Assembly (NCBI GenBank): GCA_944548615.1
Contig: OX155973.1
Coordinates: 19,755,543 to 19,819,542, forward strand
Source of the DNA: Micropterix aruncella
Lineage: Eukaryota; Arthropoda; Insecta; Lepidoptera; Micropterigidae
Direction: 5' to 3'
DNA length: 64,000 bases
The notes beneath the pieces were generated by a model, which saw only the letters and a program-made list of their open reading frames with translations, made no database searches and was not told the DNA's origin. The position numbers were made by a program, and so were the translations under genes. Positions 1 to 10,500 of this stretch are shown piece after piece. How positions within the stretch are numbered: the first letter of the stretch is position 1; every line of letters begins with the position of its first letter.

Positions 1-541
1 ATTATCTACGCCGACCAAAACAACAGGGCGACAAATTTCAGCTACCGTCCGCCATTGCAATTACGGTGGATCTGAGCGTCCATTAAATTGACATTATCAA
101 AACGGGCGTCCGCATTTCAGAAGAAGAATAGACGAGAGAGTCAACAGCCCGTAGTTTCGCAACAGATGACGATTCGCGCCGCCCGCGGGCGCCACACACC
201 ACTCGTTTTCACTTTCAATTTTATATTTTCATTCTCTGATATAATATATATTATATTATTCGTATCGATACTAATTTTATAAAAAAGTATCGTTTGTAAG
301 GTTTTAAGTTTGTAAGTTTGTATGTAGTGGGTAATCTCCGAAACTACTCATCCGATTTCAAAAATTCTTTCACTAATGGAAAGCTCCATTATCGATGAGC
401 GCTATAGGCCATATTTCATTGCGATAAATATTGGTTTTCAATACGAAATCGCGATATTTGTAAATCACGTCTTTTATCGGCGTGCGCTGAAAAAACAGTT
501 TGATATATGTGAAAACAATATATGACAAAAATATCGGCCTC
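1..541. other. AT-rich intergenic DNA with a dispersed-repeat fragment
   Basis: No gene is supported here. A reading frame at 88-282 has no recognisable motif and ends in low-complexity AT-rich sequence. Around 325-420 the wording 'aatctccgaaactactcatccgatttc ... aaagctccatta' resembles a repeat common in lepidopteran genomes. That match is from memory, so the family is not named. Confidence 0.3.
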
Positions 542-1252
542 ATGCTGGGGCCACACTAACGGAAACCCCGCTAATTATTGGGATGATGGACGTCAAACGT
601 TTTGTGTACCTACGACCTTTTGCGATAATTTTTCTACAGCATTCACATTGCCGTTTGTGGTTAGGCGATAGCTTATAGGCGTTAGGCGATAGGTGGAAAA
701 AAGAGATTTAACGCGATAATTAATGCGTTGAAGCGGAAACACTACGTTTGCTATTGTGCTTCGTGAGCTCGACGGGATCGAACGTGTTTCTTTTCTATAA
801 TATATGGAGTGGACTAACGAGAAAGTCATTGCGTTTCTCGGAATTCTGCAAACAGAGCCATGTTTGTGGGACACAAAAGTCACAAGAATCGTAAAAATCA
901 CAAAATGATGTTTGGCGACAAATAATGGAATTATTACTATTTAAAACAACAATCTAAGAAATTAAAAAGGAAACCCTAATGGGTTATTATAGTACCCATA
1001 TAAAGAAATTTAGAAAGTCTTTGTATCGGTAATGATAAAATATATTCATATAATTAAAAAAACACTTTCATTAAATACAGTGTAGCTTCGTAGACGTCCA
1101 TCTTGCTTGAAATTCAAGAAACATTAACGCCAATTTTATTGCCATGACGTTGACCGTGGAAGTGTGGCTACCTAATTTAACGCGTTAATATTTAACTCAA
1201 TATTTATCGCGATGATAGGCATTGACGTTTTCCGTTAGTGTGGCCCCAGCAT
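542..1252. mobile_element. 711-bp MITE-like element with 24-bp perfect terminal inverted repeats
   Basis: The left end (542-565) begins ATGCTGGGGCCACACTAACG and the right end (1229-1252) is its exact reverse complement over 24 bp. The interior is AT-rich and non-coding. It holds a short near-tandem motif, 'ttaggcgatag', around 660-690. A short element with perfect TIRs and no transposase fits a non-autonomous DNA transposon. The superfamily cannot be assigned because the target-site duplication is not clear; 'at' may be part of it. Confidence 0.75.
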
Positions 1253-1334
1253 CAAAGAGATCTATAAAAAAGTCGACGACAGCATACATCCACCTTTTAT
1301 ATTTAAGCTGCCATAACTGCTTTATGTCTCAAAA

Positions 1335-1780
1335 AAATAATTTTTATTTATTTTATTTTATTTTATTAAGGAAAATAACAGTGTATAAAAGTAAGTAGCC
1401 AAACAAGATAGATATACAAATTACACCAGAGACAATTTTGCACTAAATGTTAACATCAAGATTATTTAAATGACGAGACAGAAAAAAAACGAGAATAGAA
1501 AGAGGATAGGAAGGGAGGGACCAGGAAGGGAAGGAGGAACATAGGAAAAAAAATACATTATGTTGATGGGTGTCCACGTATTTAACAAATTTACCAGTAC
1601 GATATTTGAAGTTGAGACAGGTACGTTGGTATGAATAAGTACAAGTGCAAACAGTCGATAATAAGTAATAAATTTTAAATAATAATAATTATTAAATTTT
1701 AAATAATAAAAATAACTAAGCAGTGTTTGTTGAAGACAGCAATAAAATAAGAATCCTAATTGAAACATATAAATGTATTA
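1335..1780 (-). mobile_element. Probable LINE 3' end with (TAAAA)n tail, minus strand
   Basis: Read on the minus strand, an AT-rich, purine/pyrimidine-skewed stretch ends in repeated TAAAA units (plus strand 'ttttatttattttattttatttt', 1340-1366). The same tail type ends the Jockey-like fragment at 8580-9730, and both have a pyrimidine-rich 3' UTR-like block. No reverse transcriptase residues are recognisable, so this would be a 3' UTR remnant only. Confidence 0.4.
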
Positions 1781-2026
1781 TTACGTGTGTTAAATAGAGA
1801 TACAAATAGCCATTTACTGTAAGTGTTTTGGTGGTATATTAATAGAAATATCATGAAATTAGTAACGCGTGGCGAGGAACAAGACGCGTACGACTACGAG
1901 ATAGGTAGCATGCATCTGAGTGGGGACGTCTTGCACTATACATAACGTAACCATTTATTTTTTTCGTCTAAGCGGGACGCCTGCAGAATTTTGTAGAAAA
2001 AAAACTTATTGGTCTTTTACTAATTT

Positions 2027-2551
2027 TTATTCAAAAATTAAAATCATGATAACAGTATTACTAATAATAAGTAGATATCTATGCAGTTGTTTTATATTTG
2101 TTGGAGAAGAAAATTTTTTCAAAATATCGGGTGTAGTTTTTAAGTAAGAATGGAGCTGATTACATGATTTATTAATGTTAGTCTTGGAAATCAAAATGGC
2201 TTTCGAAACTGCGCCACTTAACTGTGTTCTTTCGCTTGTCCATATTTTATCCATTAGAGAAAAAACTCTTTCGACAGGTGCGTTACTTCCAGGCAGACAT
2301 AAAACGTACTCAATAATTAAACGAAAGTTAGTACAGTTGAGATTTTTATCACGGAAGTTTTTGAACAACTCCACCCAACGGTCTTCAGCAGCAATATTCT
2401 CAGAATTCCAGCTTGTAATGTTGTTATCTTTTGGGCTTACATTATCTTTTGGTGTATTTGCGAATACGGGACATTTTTGCTCTCGCTGGGGACAGCGGGA
2501 CAGACAGCCTGAAAGCGGGGCTGTCCCGCCCAAAGCGGGACGTATGGTCAC
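2027..2551 (-). pseudogene. hAT-superfamily transposase C-terminal (dimerisation) fragment
   Basis: The minus-strand frame of 174 residues contains LPGSNAPVERVFS (about residues 86-98), the hallmark of the hAT C-terminal dimerisation region. It is preceded by RWVELFKNFRDKNL and followed by a helical, polar segment. Full hAT transposases are usually 500-700 residues. Here the BED finger and the RNase-H-like catalytic core are missing. The first ~45 residues come from a GC-rich repeat (2490-2545) containing a GTCCCGC...GCGGGAC hairpin, so the apparent start is not the native one. It could not work as a transposase. Assignment to hAT is firm; the family within it is not. Confidence 0.75.
2523..2541. 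repeat. Short GC hairpin beside the hAT fragment
   Basis: GTCCCGC, a 5-base loop and GCGGGAC form a perfect hairpin. The word 'gcgggac' also occurs just upstream (2496-2503) and near 1970. It may be part of a subterminal repeat of the hAT-type element. Confidence 0.5.
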
Positions 2552-2761
2552 GTTAACTATACATGTAAAGGCAGAATCTAAAAAGGCTAATAATCTCCAC
2601 CCTATTTAAATTAACAATTCTAAATTTTACGCTAAGCGAAGCCGCGGGCAACAGCATTATATATTTTATTAGGTCGGTGATATTATAGCATGGTTTCCTT
2701 AAGCAATCATGGATTTATTTTTAAAATTGGAAGAAATCATTCTTTTTTGTTTTTATTATTT

Positions 2762-2984
2762 ACTAGCTGCGCCCAGCGGTTTCACCCGCGTGGTGATAGA
2801 AAATTGTGATAATGATGATAGAAAACCATATATCTTTATAAATTATAGCCTATGTGTTATTCTGATGTGTAAGCTATATTATTGTAAAGTTTCATCAAAA
2901 TCCATTCAGTAGTTTTTGCGTGAAAGAGTAACAAACATCCATACATACATTCAAACTTTCGCGTTTATAATATTATAGTAGGAT
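2762..2984 (+). mobile_element. Lepidopteran SINE-like / LINE 3'-end repeat
   Basis: The segment starts 'gctgcgcccagcggtttcac', has 'aagtttcatcaaaatccatt' in the middle and ends with 'aaactttcgcgtttataata' and 'gtaggat'. I recognise this text from repeats abundant in moth and butterfly genomes. No coding content. It is one of the better taxonomic clues in the window. Confidence 0.6.
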
Positions 2985-3269
2985 TTATTACAAACACATT
3001 CAAATGCAAGAGCACAAAAAAAAATATTTCCGATTTAGAAAAATTCCGTTATATTCTTCTAAATTTAGATATAGGTACATCTGTTTTATATGTAACCCAG
3101 GTTAAATATGCGGCGCATAATTAAATATAAATGTTTGTCTTTCTAATGTGCTCAGAAAAGTGCAACCAAGCGCGCCTTGCTAGGCAACTCCTGTGATAAG
3201 GCGAGCTTACTTCCTGTCTTATTGGAGGGTCACGGTTGTATCAAAAATGATGAATGGGGAATAACCCTG

Positions 3270-3500
3270 AAGTGTAGCCCGATTATTTTCCTTTTATCCT
3301 TTACATATTTAAAATGCAACGTCTGTCTGTCTGTCTATGTGTCTGTGTCATAACTCGAGAATCACTGAAATAATTTCGATTGGGGTTTTTCCCGTATGTA
3401 GCTTGCATATTCCTATTGGTTACAAGGCATATACAAGGCTATAAACAAGAAAATTAATAAAAAAATAAAAATACACGACTGTGGTTCCAAAAAGTATATA
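3270..3500. repeat. Dispersed repeat fragment with CTGT microsatellite
   Basis: A short CTGT run (3321-3336) is followed by 'cataactcgagaatcactgaaat'. The phrase 'taactcgagaat' also appears in the Helitron-like segment at 57630-58169, so this is probably a diverged relative. No gene seen. Confidence 0.35.
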
Positions 3501-3619
3501 AAAAGAACTAAAAGCAGTCGAAGGATTTTAAACATTGCATTTTCTATTCTGTTAATCGAATGCAATAACAAGACACACACTTACACACATCTTACACGGA
3601 CGCACATAGCACGTCATAA

Positions 3620-3685
3620 AAGGGTTGGTTGTAAGAGATTGTCATATGACAATAAACCCGCCCATTGTAAAATTTCACACTGAGT
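3620..3685 (+). mobile_element. LINE 3'-end-like repeat, copy 1
   Basis: The text 'ttgtaagagattgtcatatg acaataaacccgccc' matches the segment at 7983-8035 ('ttgtaagacattgctatgtg gcaataagctcgcc'). Shared short termini of this type are usual for RTE-like LINE ends in Lepidoptera; the family name is inference. Confidence 0.45.
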
Positions 3686-3699
3686 ACAAACAAACAAAG

Positions 3700-3800
3700 G
3701 ATTCGCCCTGGACAAAGGTGTTAGTAACAACGCCGAAACGTCGCGTGCCAGCAACTTCACGCGGTAAAATCCGATTTCAATTATTTTATAAGGTGGTGTA
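3700..3800 (+). mobile_element. Solitary Penelope-like terminus
   Basis: The segment reads 'ccctggacaaaggtgttagt ... acgccgaaacgtcgcg ... cttcacgcggtaaa'. It is a diverged single copy of the arm that bounds the Penelope-like element at 54841-55398. The signature order is 'ggacaacggcg', 'ccgaaacgtcggg', 'ttcacgcggt'. No inverted partner lies beside it. Confidence 0.55.
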
Positions 3801-4112
3801 ATTGCCTTCATTTGCCTTCTACATTGCTGAATATGGAACCACTGCGACGTTCGATATCTAGTCTAGAAATACAACTGCAAGATAGGTTTAGTAGAATTAA
3901 ATCAAGTAAGGTGCCTTCACTCTGCCGCGAAAAGCTCGCACAGGGTCTACTACATCACTGACTTGCCACAAAACTCAGACCATTTTACCACAAAAATAAT
4001 ATCTCTGTAATAATCGATCAGGTGAATGTCCCGCTTTATAAAATGTTTCGGTGCTGTGGCCGCGAATACAAATATTTGGCAACGCTTCTGAGCAATGACC
4101 TACCGAGTGCCT

Positions 4113-4132
4113 CCCCCCCCCCCCCCCCCCCC
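4113..4132 (+). repeat. C20 homopolymer
   Basis: Twenty consecutive C residues, followed by 'accctccc'. Length in assemblies is often unreliable at such tracts. Confidence 0.9.
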
Positions 4133-4266
4133 ACCCTCCCATCCTTATTTTCTAACCTTTCTTACATCACTTAAATTCCTTTTCGTGTAATTTCGACTTG
4201 TTCACATTACGTTAATGTGAATGTATCACATACTGTGAAAACGTGGACCGTGTACCAGAATCACCT

Positions 4267-4362
4267 ATATTTAAATGATATACCATTTAAATGATATACC
4301 ATTTAAATGATATACCATTTAAATATTATACCATTTAAATGAAGCTATAAACCATTTAAATG
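4267..4362 (+). repeat. 16-bp tandem repeat (taccatttaaatgata)n
   Basis: Three 16-bp units from 4281 are followed by a diverged unit and two looser copies with a 5-base insertion. A partial unit precedes them. The core ATTTAAAT is palindromic (DraI-like TTTAAA). Confidence 0.85.
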
Positions 4363-4439
4363 ACGGATTTCTTTAAACATGTGGATTTTTACAATGCAAA
4401 CATATAAATTATATACATATAATATTTGTGCCGCCTACT

Positions 4440-5112
4440 GTATATTAATAGAAATATTTCTTTTTCTTAGGGTGCCTCTCGAACTAGTGAAGGTTGGCAG
4501 TCAGCTCTGCATACTTCTGTTTGTTCTTCGCCAGGCAAAACAATTCGGCGATATTCGTAATCCCGGTCCATTCTCGAATGTTCTGCAACCAATATTTTCA
4601 TCAACGTCTGATCTCTTTCGTGCAACCTTTCCCATCATAATGAGTTTGTACCTGTAGAACCTAAGCACGTGACCCAGGAATGCAGCTTTGCGCTGTTTGA
4701 TGGACTGCCATGGATTGCGTTTTTGGCCTACACGCCTTAGAACTTCCTCATTGGTGACTCTGAGACCAAGATATCGGTATCATGCGTCTGTATGCCCACA
4801 TCTCGGATATTTCTATACGTTTCTTAAGATCTTCATTAATAGTCCAGGCCTCACATCGTATAGAAGTATGGGCCAGAGGTAGCACTGGAGAAGTAGTATT
4901 CGAAGTGGGATTTTCAGGCTTTGATTTCGAAGGACCTTTTTTATTTTTCCAAATGCGCTGCGTACAAATTCGATGCGAGTCTTGATCTCCATTTCACTGT
5001 CCAACTTTTGTGTAAGCCAGGTGCCAAGGTATTTATATTTATCAACTTGTTCTAGTTTTTGGCCCGCCACAAATATGCTAGGTTGGATATTGGGATTATT
5101 AGAAATGACCAT
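4440..5112 (-). pseudogene. Non-LTR retrotransposon reverse transcriptase, C-terminal remnant
   Basis: The minus strand from 5112 encodes VDKYKYLGTWLTQKLDSE, then a KTRIEFVRSAFGKIKKVL segment and LLQCYLWPILLYDV. This is the thumb and post-catalytic part of an endonuclease/RT protein of insect LINEs. Further downstream (4760-4480), in shifted frames, are pieces reading TNEEVLRRVGQKRNPW, KQRKAAFLGHVLR and a tail like NCFAWRRTNRS. The catalytic YxDD region and N-terminal endonuclease are absent and several frameshifts are needed, so this is a dead 5'-truncated copy. The clade is not certain. Confidence 0.75.
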
Positions 5113-5140
5113 AGACTTAGTATTGGTGACATATTATTAA

Positions 5141-5301
5141 TAGGATAAAATCGAATTTGCCGCGTGAAATTATTAACACCCGATGTTTCGGGAGTGTTGC
5201 AACCGGGTAGACAGTTTACCCTGAACAACGGCGATTGCAATATCACAGAAACGTCGGTTGCTTTAAACTTCGCGCGGCTAATTCGTTTTAACCCTATTTA
5301 T
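5141..5301. mobile_element. Minimal Penelope-like inverted-terminus pair (hairpin of ~160 bp)
   Basis: The left arm 'aatttgccgcgtgaaatt...' and right arm '...cttcgcgcggctaattcg' are inverted copies of the same terminus, with the 'ccgatgtttcggg' / 'cagaaacgtcgg' words facing each other and almost no interior. The pair is flanked by 'taggataaaa' and 'ttttaaccctattta'. It looks like two Penelope-like ends joined with the coding body deleted. Confidence 0.6.
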
Positions 5302-5559
5302 AATATCATAAGACAGCGATACTCATCGATTTCATAGTACATGATTTTTTTTTAACACATGCTTTTGACAATTGTCTACGATAAAATGGTATGTAACTGC
5401 CTATAAATATATTGCAGTATGTTTACATATTTTAGTATTTAATTTATCATAACGATTTAATGAAATATTTGTAAACTAATGAGATCCCGAAACGCGTTCA
5501 AACGTGCATGGAGACGATTGAAGATTTCAGATTTCAAAATATATACTGATGTAATTTCT

Positions 5560-5910
5560 TGTGTTTCAGTATTCGTCCGAATATAGGGCACAGTTAAAGT
5601 GGTTGCCAGTACACCAAATGAGAAATGTTCATATACTTGCTCTCCTCTATCGTGTACTCTCCCAATCAACACCATCCTATCTCCACGAGCTTTTTGAACC
5701 ATTAAGTTCCCACAGTTTCATACTATAGTCAGCCTCTGACAGTTTACTATACATTCCATGTCATAATACTGATTTCCATTCCTACTCGATCTGTGTTCAT
5801 GGTGCAAGACTCTGGAACAATCTCCTGACAAATATACGAAGGTTGCGAAACTTCTTTACCATCATTTAAGACTCACCTCAAAGATTACTACTTTTCTAAG
5901 ATTACTACTT
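5560..5910 (+). pseudogene. LINE reverse transcriptase C-terminal fragment (fragment A)
   Basis: The plus strand reads LKWLPVHQMRNVHILALLYR, then STPSYLHELFEPL, a stop, SASDSLLYIPCHNTDFHSYS and GARLWNNLLTNIR. This is the typical tail region of CR1/Jockey-group LINE polyproteins. An in-frame stop and the lack of the RT core show it is a relic. Confidence 0.65.
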
Positions 5911-5939
5911 ATCTAAGTCCTCTTTAAAATTACTGGGTT

Positions 5940-6485
5940 TCGTTATTCGGAACCTAAAGCATTTTCACAATGTCTGGATTATGCACACATTGTATAATTC
6001 AATTGTGAGAAGTAGATTGGAAACGAATGCGGTTATATGGAATCTACATGAAGATCTTTATATCACCATGCTGGAAAAAAATCTAAAATGTTTTTTACAA
6101 TTTCTATATTTCAAGATTTACGGTTATTATCCCTACTTATACCTTATAATTTTTTTACTAGGCATGGTGGGTTATAATTCCCTTAAATTGCATAGAGAAA
6201 TGCTCACCATGGCCTACGTTTTTAGGCTGGTCCGGGGCAAAGTTGATAATCCTAGCATGCTAGCGAAGATTTGTCTCTGTTCCGGATAACTACATTAAAG
6301 CTCGGTCACACGCTCTATTTGCAGAGCCGTCGTCGCGTACCGATTTAAGTCGATGGAGTCTCCTTACGCGTGCCTTGCGACATATAAATTCGCTATGTTC
6401 GACAGCGTCAGACCTGGATATTTTTACTGCGAGCCCACATCTCTTCAAGGTATGGGCATTGCGCTGCCTGTTTATGCTAGAATAA
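5940..6485 (+). pseudogene. LINE reverse transcriptase C-terminal fragment (fragment B)
   Basis: The frame at 5981-6289 reads TLYNSIVRSRLETNAVIWN, then GMVGYNSLKLHREMLTMAYV and KVDNPSMLAKICL. After a frameshift near 6275 it continues VPDNYIKARSHALFAEPSSR and SDLDIFTASPHLFKVWALRC before stopping. This corresponds to the post-palm region of Jockey-like RTs. Same strand as fragments A and C but different sequence, so at least two elements are involved. Confidence 0.65.
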
Positions 6486-6559
6486 GATCGTTTGTTTTGT
6501 TCTTGTTTTTTTAATGTCGAAGATGTAAAAATAAAAATTTCGAAACTTTGCTACGCTCT

Positions 6560-7072
6560 AAGGATTTTAAAACGAACTACAGATAAAAAACAGCCTTTAT
6601 GGCATATTATGCATATATTTACGCCTGCATGAAATATGGAATTACGCTTTGGGGCAATTCGGTAAACGCAGAGGAAATATTCATAGTACAAAAACGATGC
6701 TTACGAATTATATGTGGAATTCCAAAGACTGACAGCTGCAAACCACTGTTTAAAAAGGAGTTTGTGTTAACGGTTATATCGATATACATCTTGGAAACCT
6801 GCAAATTTGTAAGGGACCACGATCAGTATTTCAAAACAAACAATGTTGAACACGGCTATAACACAAGAAATAAACATGAGCTACAAGCACCCAAGCCAAA
6901 TTTAACTCTATTTAAAAAAGGAATGTTATACAATTCAATAAAAATCTATAACCACCTATATCTATAACTACCTGCAAATATTAAAGAAATAAAAGGAAAA
7001 GGGTTTACCGCAGCGTTGAAAAAATGGCTTATCGATAAAAGCTTTTACACATTAAACGAATATTTCTCATAA
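6560..7072 (+). pseudogene. Jockey-like reverse transcriptase C-terminal fragment (fragment C)
   Basis: The plus-strand frame includes YIYACMKYGITLWGNS, IFIVQKRCLRIICGIP, VISIYILETCKFV and ALKKWLIDKSFYTLNEYFS. This is the conserved C-terminal tail of Jockey-clade ORF2. An in-frame TAA at 6965-6967 interrupts it, and the frame resumes to a terminal stop at 7070-7072, the likely native end. The AT-rich 3' UTR follows, including a tandem duplication. Confidence 0.7.
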
Positions 7073-7140
7073 TTTTATATTGTGGGCATGCATTTTCATT
7101 TTCTTTTTGCAATCATTCAATTTGGAAGATTACACATTTT

Positions 7141-7384
7141 AAATTATATACATTTCGTATTTATAGGCGGATTTTTTATTATTCCTTTATTTAGATTTTT
7201 TTCTTTATTTTTTATATTATTGGTGAATTATTTTTATTAAATGTTTTCTACTGTTACATATTAAATTATATACATTTCGTATTCATAGGCGGATTTTCGA
7301 TTATTCCTTGATTTTGATTTTTTTCTTTATTTTTTATATTATTGGTGAATTATTTTTATTAATTGTCTTCTACTGTTAGTTCTA
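7141..7384 (+). repeat. Tandem duplication of a ~122-bp 3' UTR segment
   Basis: Two units (7141-7262 and 7263-7384) share 'aaattatatacatttcgtat' at the start and 'attattggtgaattattttt' further in, with few changes. The duplication lies directly downstream of Jockey fragment C and probably belongs to its 3' UTR. Confidence 0.8.
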
Positions 7385-7982
7385 CTTATCCGGTTTGTTT
7401 AGATTTTTTTCATTTTATATTTCTATTTCAAATGTTATTTTATGCCATTCAATCAACATTACGAATTATTCTTGATTTCATTTAGATATTATAGGCAAAC
7501 CAGTAAAATAATTAAATTTTTTAATAAGATATTTTAATTAGCAGATAATTAAATTTAGCAGATAAGTACATTTGTCAATCTTTTTTAGTAACAGGTAATT
7601 GTGAGAGACATAGTTTTACGCATTATTACTATAAATGTACCACCACAATTTCGGACGATAAATATTTCTATTTCTAATTAATTTTGTTACTGTTACTATT
7701 TTAATACTTCAGATTACACCTCAACGAATTGGTGTGTACTGTAATGTTGATTTGTTAAATAAATAAATTATATCAGACATTGAAAAAAAGAAGAAACCAG
7801 TTTTTCCCTTTCTCTCCTCTTCCTCTCCCGATTTCCTCTCCTCGGGCATTCTTAGTTATAAATACCTGTACTGGTCTGTATTTTTTAGAAAATAACTTAA
7901 TAATCTATATTTCCAGAATGCGCGCATGTGATTATGTTAATGCACATTATGTTTATCCAAATTCCAAAATGCACTGTGATTA

Positions 7983-8075
7983 GGTTAGTTGTAAGACATT
8001 GCTATGTGGCAATAAGCTCGCCTATTTGCATCATACTTAAGTGAAATTAAAGAGTATATTGTTATTATTATTTCC
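7983..8075 (+). mobile_element. LINE 3'-end-like repeat, copy 2
   Basis: It resembles the repeat at 3620-3685 ('ttgtaaga-attg--atgtg-caataa--cgcc') and ends in an AT-rich tail with 'ttgttattattatt'. No coding sequence. Confidence 0.45.
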
Positions 8076-8575
8076 TTATTCGTTCTCAGTTATACTCATC
8101 CATCTTTACTTTATAGCACTCTATGTCATATTACAGTAAGATATTCCAAGTACTTCTGGTCTAAAATCTCCTTTCTAGAACGGCGTTAAGGACCCCACTA
8201 TCATAAATATACAAGGATGATTTTACATCGCACGACCAGTAAAAGTGCTCGAGAGAAAGTATCTTACGAATTAAAATATAAAGGAAAAATAAAACGGCTG
8301 CGCTCGTCACAAAGGCAGCGTAGCTTTTTGTGGACCGCCTTGCTTGAAGATCACGAGGTTGAGCGAATCCGCGAACACTTTCACTTTCATTTGAGTGACG
8401 GGATGGAATGCACACTCGACTCGTTCACGGATCGAGGCTCTTTTTTTTGTGTTTTGAATGGAGATTTTTTGTATCTCTAAACTGGTGATGTAATCAAATT
8501 ATTTGTATAGTCCAAGAGCTCGCTGCTTGCCCTTATCCTACACTAATTTTAAGACGAATTATGTTCAGTCATATT
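8076..8575. other. Unassigned sequence with an opposed pair of short frames
   Basis: Frames of 87 residues (8217-8480, plus) and 84 residues (8161-8415, minus) overlap, and neither shows a motif I recognise. The plus frame is unusually rich in R, K, H and E (KRLRSSQRQRSFLWTALLED). It may be a relic of a mobile-element protein, but I cannot support a function. Confidence 0.2.
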
Positions 8576-8579
8576 AGTA

Positions 8580-9735
8580 TCTATTTTTATTTTATTTTAT
8601 TTTATTATTCTTAAGGAAACATACAGCTGTTACAATAAATTTGTTACAAAATTATTAAGTTATAAAAATAAAGCTAATTACATGTTTCCACTTAAACATT
8701 CATAATTTAAACACAGCAATATCATTTTTTTTTGAAGAATTAACACACATAGGGAGAGGTGGGAACTGGGAAGAAAGGAGTCATAATAAGTAGATAAAAT
8801 TTTATGTAAATAGGTACACGTTCCATAATATAGTCATACATATTATTTAAAGATATTCTTGAATAAATATTATTTATAATATATGAAATATTGCGATTAC
8901 AATGATAAATCAATACCGTCATTAATAATTGCTTTCTTAAGAGCGAATGATGACGTATTGAATAAGTCAATATCGCCGAGCTGCGTATTACAAATTTTAC
9001 ATACCCTATACATGAAACAGTTTTGTGCATAATTAGTACTAACCTGCAGAAGGTGGAATAACTCCGTTTGGCGAATGAGTCGCGATGGTACACGGAAAGT
9101 TACCATTCCAGGAATATCAGAACAATCAATGTAACCTGCTAATAGTTTATGGAAAAACACCACGTCTGCGCATTTTCTTCTTGATTGTAAGGATTAAAGC
9201 CCGTGAAAGGTAGCTGCTTCGTTGTAATTGGGAAAGGACACGAAGGAGCGATAATTCAAATGTTTCAGGAACACATTTTGAATACCTTCAATTCTCTTTA
9301 TGTGAACATTATAGCTAGGGGACCATATTTGAGAAGCATATTCGAGGTGACTGCGGACGAAAGCGTAGTACAAAAGTAATAGAGAATTTTTAACTGCTAA
9401 ATGTTTTGAAGTTCAAGGTAAGAATCCTAACATACTATATGGTTTTTTCGTGATGTTATCTATGTGGGAGTTATATAATAACTTAGTATCTAAAAGAACA
9501 CCTAGATCCCGGATTGCATTTTTCTTGGTTATCGAGAAACCATTGACAGTATAAATAAATGGTAGAATATTGTTTTTTCGCGTAAAACTAACGGTAGCAC
9601 ATTTCGCAACATTCAGGAATAAGCGATTCGAGGCGCAATAAAGAGATAGTCTATCTAGATCATCCTGGACTAATTGACAGTCGTCAAGGGAATTAACAGG
9701 TGCGTAGACAGGTATGTAGACATAACCATAAAAAA
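8580..9735 (-). pseudogene. Jockey-like LINE, 5'-truncated, with 3' (TAAAA)n tail
   Basis: On the minus strand from about 9700 the frame reads SLDDCQLVQDDLDRLSLYC, SNRLFLNVAKCATVSFTRK, FSITKKNAIRDLGVLLDTKL, LLYYAFVRSHLEYASQIWSP, then VVFFHKLLAGYIDCSDIPGM and TFRVPSRLIRQTELFHLL. These are consecutive RT thumb and tail motifs of Jockey-clade elements. The catalytic YxDD block should lie just upstream of 9700 and is missing. Stops occur near 9405 and 9195. The tail (8590-8615, plus-strand TTTTA repeats) marks the 3' end. It is a better-preserved copy than the fragments at 5.5-7 kb but dead. Confidence 0.8.
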
Positions 9736-10190
9736 GGCATAATTAATTATCTAATTACACGTCAATACACTATATACTAGATATATTAGTATAGACAGAT
9801 TCTTAGAAAACAATTCTGTCAAAGATTATCTTACATTTTTTAAGGTGATCTTTATTTTTTTATTTCTTTTAACTATCTTATATCTATATTTAATTTTATT
9901 TACAATATTGTAATTATTAATTTCACTATTTAAAATTGACAACTTATTTTACTACCCATGTGATTATTGTTTTATATTTCTTCAGCCTGTATTTTTTTAT
10001 TTCTTTATTTTTTCTTCTCACTCTATTAGATTAAATTTGTTTGAGTACTATTGCATTATCAGTCTTTGTTAAAAATAGTTGATTTGGATTTAGTATTAGA
10101 TAGTAATTTATTTAGATTTCTTTCATACGTTAAGTAATTTATTTTTGGTATTGTGCTAATATATATTTTGAAGTAGTTACACAGTGATGA
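9736..10190. other. AT-rich DNA, no feature seen
   Basis: Very AT-rich with long T runs and no reading frame or repeat that I could recognise. Confidence 0.4.
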
Positions 10191-10194
10191 AACG

Positions 10195-10500
10195 GCACAG
10201 GTCTGAACCTTGGCTGCTTGATCCGCGACGGCACGGCAGTGTCACTGGCTGCCGCCATTTTGCCAAGATGGCGTCGGAAGAGTTTGCGACAGAGCGCGTG
10301 GCATAACCGATCGATGAACCGGGAAACCTCCGCGACCTACCGCCCCACCGCTAGCGCCGTCCCGCTCCAACGCCGCCCGAGCGAGCGAGACGCCCTATCC
10401 GCTGCACGCCGCGCCATTCGATCTTGTGAGAGGTTAGTTTTACGTAACCTAACGGGCGCCCGCGCAGTCGCGAGAGAACGTTAGATCGCTTCTCGTGAGC
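10195..10500 (+). promoter_or_regulatory. GC/CpG-rich promoter-like segment with facing GCCATTTT / AAGATGGCG motifs
   Basis: A sharp GC-rich island within AT-rich DNA. At about 10250-10273 the sequence 'gccgccattttgccaagatggcgtc' presents two inverted copies of the YY1/Pho-type core (GCCAT / ATGGC). 'gagaggttagttt' at 10428-10440 could be a splice donor (G|GTTAGT). An open frame of 88 residues (10218-10484) has no motif and may be a by-product of GC content. It could be the 5' end of a host gene or of a transposon. No downstream exon was identified. Confidence 0.3.
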
